DNA of 64,000 bases from Apricaphanius iberus (lineage: Eukaryota > Chordata > Actinopteri > Cyprinodontiformes > Aphaniidae): the NCBI GenBank assembly GCA_028564705.1, contig JAPXFQ010002701.1:558001-622000 (forward strand). The letters are read 5' to 3'. Positions 59,511-64,000 of this stretch are shown here, in pieces. The translations under genes and the position numbers were made by a program. Position 1 is the first letter of the stretch, and each line of letters opens with the position of its first letter. The notes under the pieces were generated by a model. That model saw nothing but the letters and a program-made list of their open reading frames with translations, had not been told where the DNA came from and made no database searches.

Positions 59511-59919
59511 TCCATCCATCCATCCATCCATCTTCCTCCGCTTATCCGGGGTCGGGTCGCGGGGGCAGTAGCCTAAGCAAGGAGACCCAGACTTGCCTCT
59601 CCCCGGCCACTTGGGCCAGCTCCTCGGGAGGAATCCCGAGGCGTTCCCAGGCCAGCTGGGAGACATAATCTCTCCAACGGGTCCTGGGTCTTCCCCTGGG
59701 TCTCCTCCCGGTGGGACATGCCCGGAACACCTCACCAGGGAGGCGTCCAGGAGGCATCCTGACTAGATGCCCGAGCCACCTCAACTGGCTCCTCTCGATG
59801 TGGAGGAGCAGCGGCTCTACTCTGAGCTCCCTCCGGATGACCGAGCTTCTCACCCTATCTCTAAGGGAGAGCCCAGCCACCCTACGGAGGAAACTCATTT
59901 CAGCCGCCTGTATCCGCGA
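59511..59919 (-). mobile_element. Rex3-like (RTE-type) LINE, 5'-truncated, recent
   Basis: 409 bp between perfect 14-bp duplications taaagagtatacca (59497-59510 and 59920-59933). The minus strand has an open frame (59542-59898) with LRWLGHLVRMPPGRLP, GRRPRGRPRTRWRDYV and LLRLLPPRPDPG, the C-terminal end of a non-LTR retrotransposon polymerase protein. It ends in (GGAT)n, the tail described for Rex3 elements. Intact frame, perfect flanks and high GC against the AT-rich surroundings point to a young insertion. Family name from memory. Confidence 0.82.
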
Positions 59920-59984
59920 TAAAGAGTATACCAGACTACATATTTAACATTGCAGTGAGAACTAACTGTAAGAGTCTAATTCTA

Positions 59985-60655
59985 TTTGTTAAAGTGCTCT
60001 GGTCAAATGAGATCAAAATTGAAAGTTTTTACCTATAAGCAAATGCTGTGTTGTGGAAAACTAATGTTGCACATCACCTTTAACACATGATTACTACTAT
60101 GAAACATGGTGGTGGCGGCATCGTGCCGTGGAGACACTTTGGGTGATCAGGGACATGAAGGAAACCTGTAGAAGTTACAAAGACATGAGACCATGGTTTC
60201 ACCTTCCAGCGGGAGACAGATGGTATACGTAGCAACAGATCTACAATTGTGTTGTTTAGAGCAAAGCATGATGATGTGTTTGAATTACTCAGTCAAAGTC
60301 TAGACCTAAATTCAGTAGAAAATTTGTACAAACCGGATGTTCACAGATGGTAACCACCCAGCCTTCCGCAATGAAGTAGGCAAGGTTGTTATAGACATAC
60401 CCCACAAGGGTTTCCACAATGTTTGCAGTAAAAACTGATCCTACAAGGCTTTGACTTGACTAAAAAGACCTAAATACAAATACATGCCATGCTTGTCAAA
60501 ATTTTACTCACATTTAAACAAAGTTGAAAGCCATGTACTCGTTTCTGTCACTTCACCATTATGCACTACCTTTGCTGATTTAACACATAAAATATTTTAA
60601 GGTTTGTGGCTGTAATATGGGAGAATGCATTACTTTTCCAAGCCACTGTCTATTG
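59985..60655 (+). mobile_element. Decayed Tc1-like transposon
   Basis: aagtgctctggtcaaatgag, atgaaacatggtggtggcgg, atcgtgccgtggagacac, tggtttcaccttccagcggg and agtctagacctaaattcagt follow transposase order, and the terminal piece ttacttttccaagccactgt is a typical right end. Several frameshifts. It begins 50 bp after the Rex3-like insertion. Confidence 0.82.
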
Positions 60656-63337
60656 ACAATATTTATAAAAAGGAACAGCTTGGTAAATATGATATATATT
60701 GTTTAGTAAAAATAGAATAATTAAAATTTATTTAAAAACAGAACAATGCAAAGTAAAGCAGATGTAGATATTCATAATAAAATACAATCCGTAATCCAGT
60801 TATTTTGTTTGAGGAACTTTTAAGCACATCTCAGATTTGTATCTTTTGCCGTCACTGGTATAGATCTGCTGACACATCGCTGATCTATCTAATATTATTG
60901 GAACCACAGCATTCTTAGAACACAGCCCTAGCCAAGAATGAATTATCATGACTCATTCACATTACCTGGTTTACTTCTGAGTGACACAAAGGAAACTTCA
61001 GTTCTCTGCGATCAGGTACAAAACATTGGCTGCAGTGGAACTGGTTTTCACATAGACAAAGCTACAACAACATATTTGATGTTTAAATATATTTGTGCAA
61101 TACATCTGTGTTTGACCATGAAAGGATCAAAAGCCCCCCCAGAAGAGGGACTAGCTAAAATACTGCTTACAACTGATGCAGGAAGAAAGACTCACCTCAC
61201 TGGGGCCCAATTAAAATGGCCACACAGGATCACTGGATGTTCTTATCCACTGGGACACATGCTGTATTTGCTTGAGATTCTTGAAACAAGGCATTGTGGT
61301 GCTGGAAATATGTGCACCAGAGAGGCCAAGATGTGTATGGTATAGTTCTGTTTAAATATCAGTAACAGACATTTGTTATGCTGCAAAGACTCATGGCAGA
61401 TTTGTTTTCCTTTTGTAAAACTTGAGTACATCTCAGGGTAATAAATATAAAAACAAAACTATCCCTGGGCTGTGATACCTAATAATATGATAGAAGGGAA
61501 ATTGTCTGTTGGATTCATTGATCTTTCAAGCACTTAAGTGAATTGTTGGTCAACCTCTTTTTTTCTTTATCACTGTCATCTATAGGAGCCTCAGGCTTTC
61601 CAGTACTGTCAGTAACAAATTGAAAGAAGTAATGGTGTAGTAAAGAAAGAGACAGGGTTAGCCTGAGAACAATGATTGATACATTTTTCAAATCTTTTTT
61701 TCTTATTTTTTTCAGGGGAAAGAAAGGTGCATCCTTTTTGGAACAACTCTAATAATAGAAATACACTTACCAGCCACTTGGAATTGTACACAATGCTTAC
61801 AACTCCAACCTCTGTCTGTGTTAAGAAGTATTTTGGTCCATTTTGATATGATAACATCTGCTGCAAGTGTTCTGCTAACCATATCCCCTTATTCAGTACA
61901 ACAGACTCACGGTCATGTAAAAGAAAAAGAAACATTATTTGAGCTTTGTAAAATGGATCAGAAGACAGGTACGCAACATGGTCAGCAACAGTCCTCAGGT
62001 AGGCAATTTAATTTGCAATGTTCGATAGTCAGAGCTGGAATGGAAAGTCATTGGACCAGGCAATGTTTTGCCAGTCCAGCATTGCCCGGTTTTGACAGCT
62101 GTGTGTACTGCAGCCTCAGTTTCCTCATATTAGTTGACAAGAGTGTGGTCTTCTACCGCCACTGCCTGTCTGTTTATTCTGTTGAATGTTCAAAGACAGC
62201 AATCTGCCTACCTTATTTACGGGGGTTATTTGAGCTGTTACCTTTCTCTCATCTTGAACAAGCCTGTCTGTTCTTCTCTCACCTCTGACATAAACATGGC
62301 ATTTTTATTTAAATACAGTAACTGCTGTTGACTGGTTATTTTCTTTATTTCCCTGTTGATCTAAGAAAATCAGAGAGTGAAGATTTCTGTTGTTCAGCAG
62401 TTTCTCATTTACTCTGACCAGTCTGTTGGGTGCAAACAACCGTGCCAGGTTTAACCCCTTTTTTATGTGGCGTTTCAACTTCACTTCATCTTCACCACAT
62501 TTAGATAATTAAATGCACTGCGTTGCTGCCATGTGCTTTGGTGATTCACTCTTTGACTTAACAAGCGATTAAACAGGTTTACCTAATAAAGGGACTCCTG
62601 AGAGTAGAAAATTAGTATCTTAGTGTTTAAAATCTAACATTTTGAAGCAGAGGTCATTTCTAACTCACCACTAGTTTGCAACATTTTTACAAAACCCATT
62701 GTGTTAACTGCTCCATGTTTTGCATGTTCTCTGTTTTCAGCAGGACAGTTTAGTGGCTTTAGTGTAACTGCACACATGGGTAAATTAAATAAAAAAGGTT
62801 CTCTCAAACACAGGAATTGTTTCAAATAAACCAACAGCCCCACTATGCTACATGCAGACAAGAAAAATGCCCTTAGACATTTTGCAGTTATGATCATTTC
62901 TAGTAATGTTATCTTTAGTCATTACTGGTATTGTAGCCATTATTCATCCTGAGGGAGACTTCTCATCGTCTTAGGGTTGCAAGGACTATACTTAATGCTT
63001 CCTGTCTTAATCCAAAGCGTTTTTGCGTGACTGGAAAACTTCCATCTTCTTGAAGCAGGTTCTCTGAAATGAAATCTGAAAGAAAAAGGGCAGAGGATTT
63101 GCCTAATGGTGCATTTTCCTTGATAATTAGAAATACAAGTAGTTCTATGTTAAATCCCTCTTATGGGATGATCTCATTTTGTTGAACTACAAAGTGGAAC
63201 AGATTGCATGTTTGAGTTGAGAGTTTGATTACTTTAATTTACTTTTTTTCACTTAAGGAATGATAAACTATATTTGTAATATTACACGTGCCAGTGTAAA
63301 CGTGAGCATAGCAGATTTATATTCGTTTCATGAACTA
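60656..63337 (+). other. Intronic sequence, nothing recognised
   Basis: No FN3-3 exon, no bounded repeat. Frames at 60938-61345 and 61818-62288 show no domain and no splice context. Confidence 0.5.
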
Positions 63338-64000
63338 CAATACTGTGAAGAAGTATTTACCCCTCATGTATTATTATTTTTTGGGTGGTATTGGTATTAT
63401 CTTGCTTTGTTTCTGCTTTTGTGTCACACATAAATGCTTGCGATTATCAAACTGTCATGAAGTGAGGGTTGGAGCGAATGCAGATAGGCGTTTTGAGCAT
63501 GGGAAACTCATTTTAATGATGATTTTAGTCGAACTCTAGATTTTGCTGATGAGACACAAAGAAATGGACACAACGACTAGATACTAACACGGCAGCGACC
63601 TGAAACATATATGGAGACAAATAGAGGTAAATACAAAGAGAAGGCAATTGCAGAGCCAAGCTGGCCAAAGCAACCCAGGAGAAGGGTTCGGGGGCAACCC
63701 CTCTGATGCACCTTCAAACATGGATCTGTCCATGTTTGAAGGTGCATACCAACCCTAGAGCATGAAACTACATCCAAAATGTTCCAGCTTTGTGATGTCA
63801 TTCTACAGAACATTTTACCCAGTCTTGGTGATCATCAATAAGTTCCTTTGCTGTTTTTTGCAAATGTGAAATTAGCCGTGGCTTTTGCCTCGGATTTCTC
63901 TACGGATGTTCTGGAGTAATTTTGCTTGGCTAGCCACTGCGTGGGTTTACCCCTGTTGCATGGTTATTACATGTGTGAATAAAGGCCCTCAAAGTGATTT
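63338..64000 (-). mobile_element. Tc1-like remnant with an internal foreign block, runs off the window
   Basis: ctgtgaagaagtatttaccc and ttgtgtcacacataaatgct at the left, then ggtgatcatcaataagttcc and gcaaatgtgaaattagccgt at the right, are antisense landmarks of one Tc1-like family. Between about 63460 and 63770 the sequence does not fit it and includes a perfect hairpin. Confidence 0.55.
63707..63746 (+). repeat. Perfect 18-bp stem hairpin
   Basis: tgcaccttcaaacatgga (63707-63724) is the exact reverse complement of 63729-63746, with a tctg loop. It lies in the block that interrupts the Tc1-like remnant. Confidence 0.9.

Noticed and set aside
59542..59898. 118-codon minus-strand frame as a host gene
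   Set aside because: It is the C-terminal end of a LINE polymerase protein within a bounded insertion.
61818..62288. 156-codon open frame, considered as the next robo2 exon
   Set aside because: No fibronectin type III pattern (no conserved W, L or Y spacing) and no match to the expected start of FN3-3.
1..64000. tRNA, rRNA, CRISPR or prokaryotic operon content
   Set aside because: No cloverleaf, rRNA segment, spaced repeats or closely packed open frames were seen; the window is ordinary vertebrate intronic DNA.

Overview
The window reads as teleost fish genomic DNA. It is AT-rich, has no long open reading frames, and carries split exons with GT/AG borders. It is littered with fish-type repeats: Tc1-like and hAT DNA transposons, TTAA-flanked miniature elements, and L2 and Rex3-like LINE pieces. 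The only host gene I can support is a Roundabout axon-guidance receptor on the + strand, best matched to robo2. Twelve ordinary exons and one 12-nt microexon lie between 33536 and 57376. Spliced, they give 613 in-frame codons with no internal stop, covering Ig2, Ig3, Ig4, Ig5, FN3-1 and FN3-2. The signal peptide and Ig1 exons must lie before the window. FN3-3, the membrane segment and the cytoplasmic CC motifs must lie after it.

Layout. 1-33535 is intron (over 33 kb) with several hAT elements bounded by 8-bp target-site duplications. One of these, 18029-20585, itself contains two further transposons. 33536-34289 holds three close exons (Ig2 and the first half of Ig3). 38670-40858 holds the rest of Ig3, the microexon at 40249-40260 in the Ig3-Ig4 linker, and the first half of Ig4. 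44945-51111 holds the rest of Ig4 and Ig5. 53461-57376 holds the two FN3 repeats. 57377-64000 is intron with a young Rex3-like insertion and Tc1-like remnants.

The most interesting gene-level observation is the microexon. Its position, phase and 12-nt size match the conserved alternatively spliced e6b microexon described in mammalian Robo1/Robo2. It has nine YCAY (NOVA-type) motifs upstream and a TGCATG (RBFOX-type) site 24 nt downstream. The most interesting structural observation is how introns grew. The 2.35-kb intron between Ig5 and FN3-1 is almost wholly a Tc1-like transposon that was later split by a TTAA-site element. The Ig4 intron contains an L2 LINE split by a DNA transposon, inside which sits another TTAA-type element carrying a second L2 fragment. 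I found no RNA gene, no CRISPR array, no complete transposase gene, and nothing that amounts to a new biological system.
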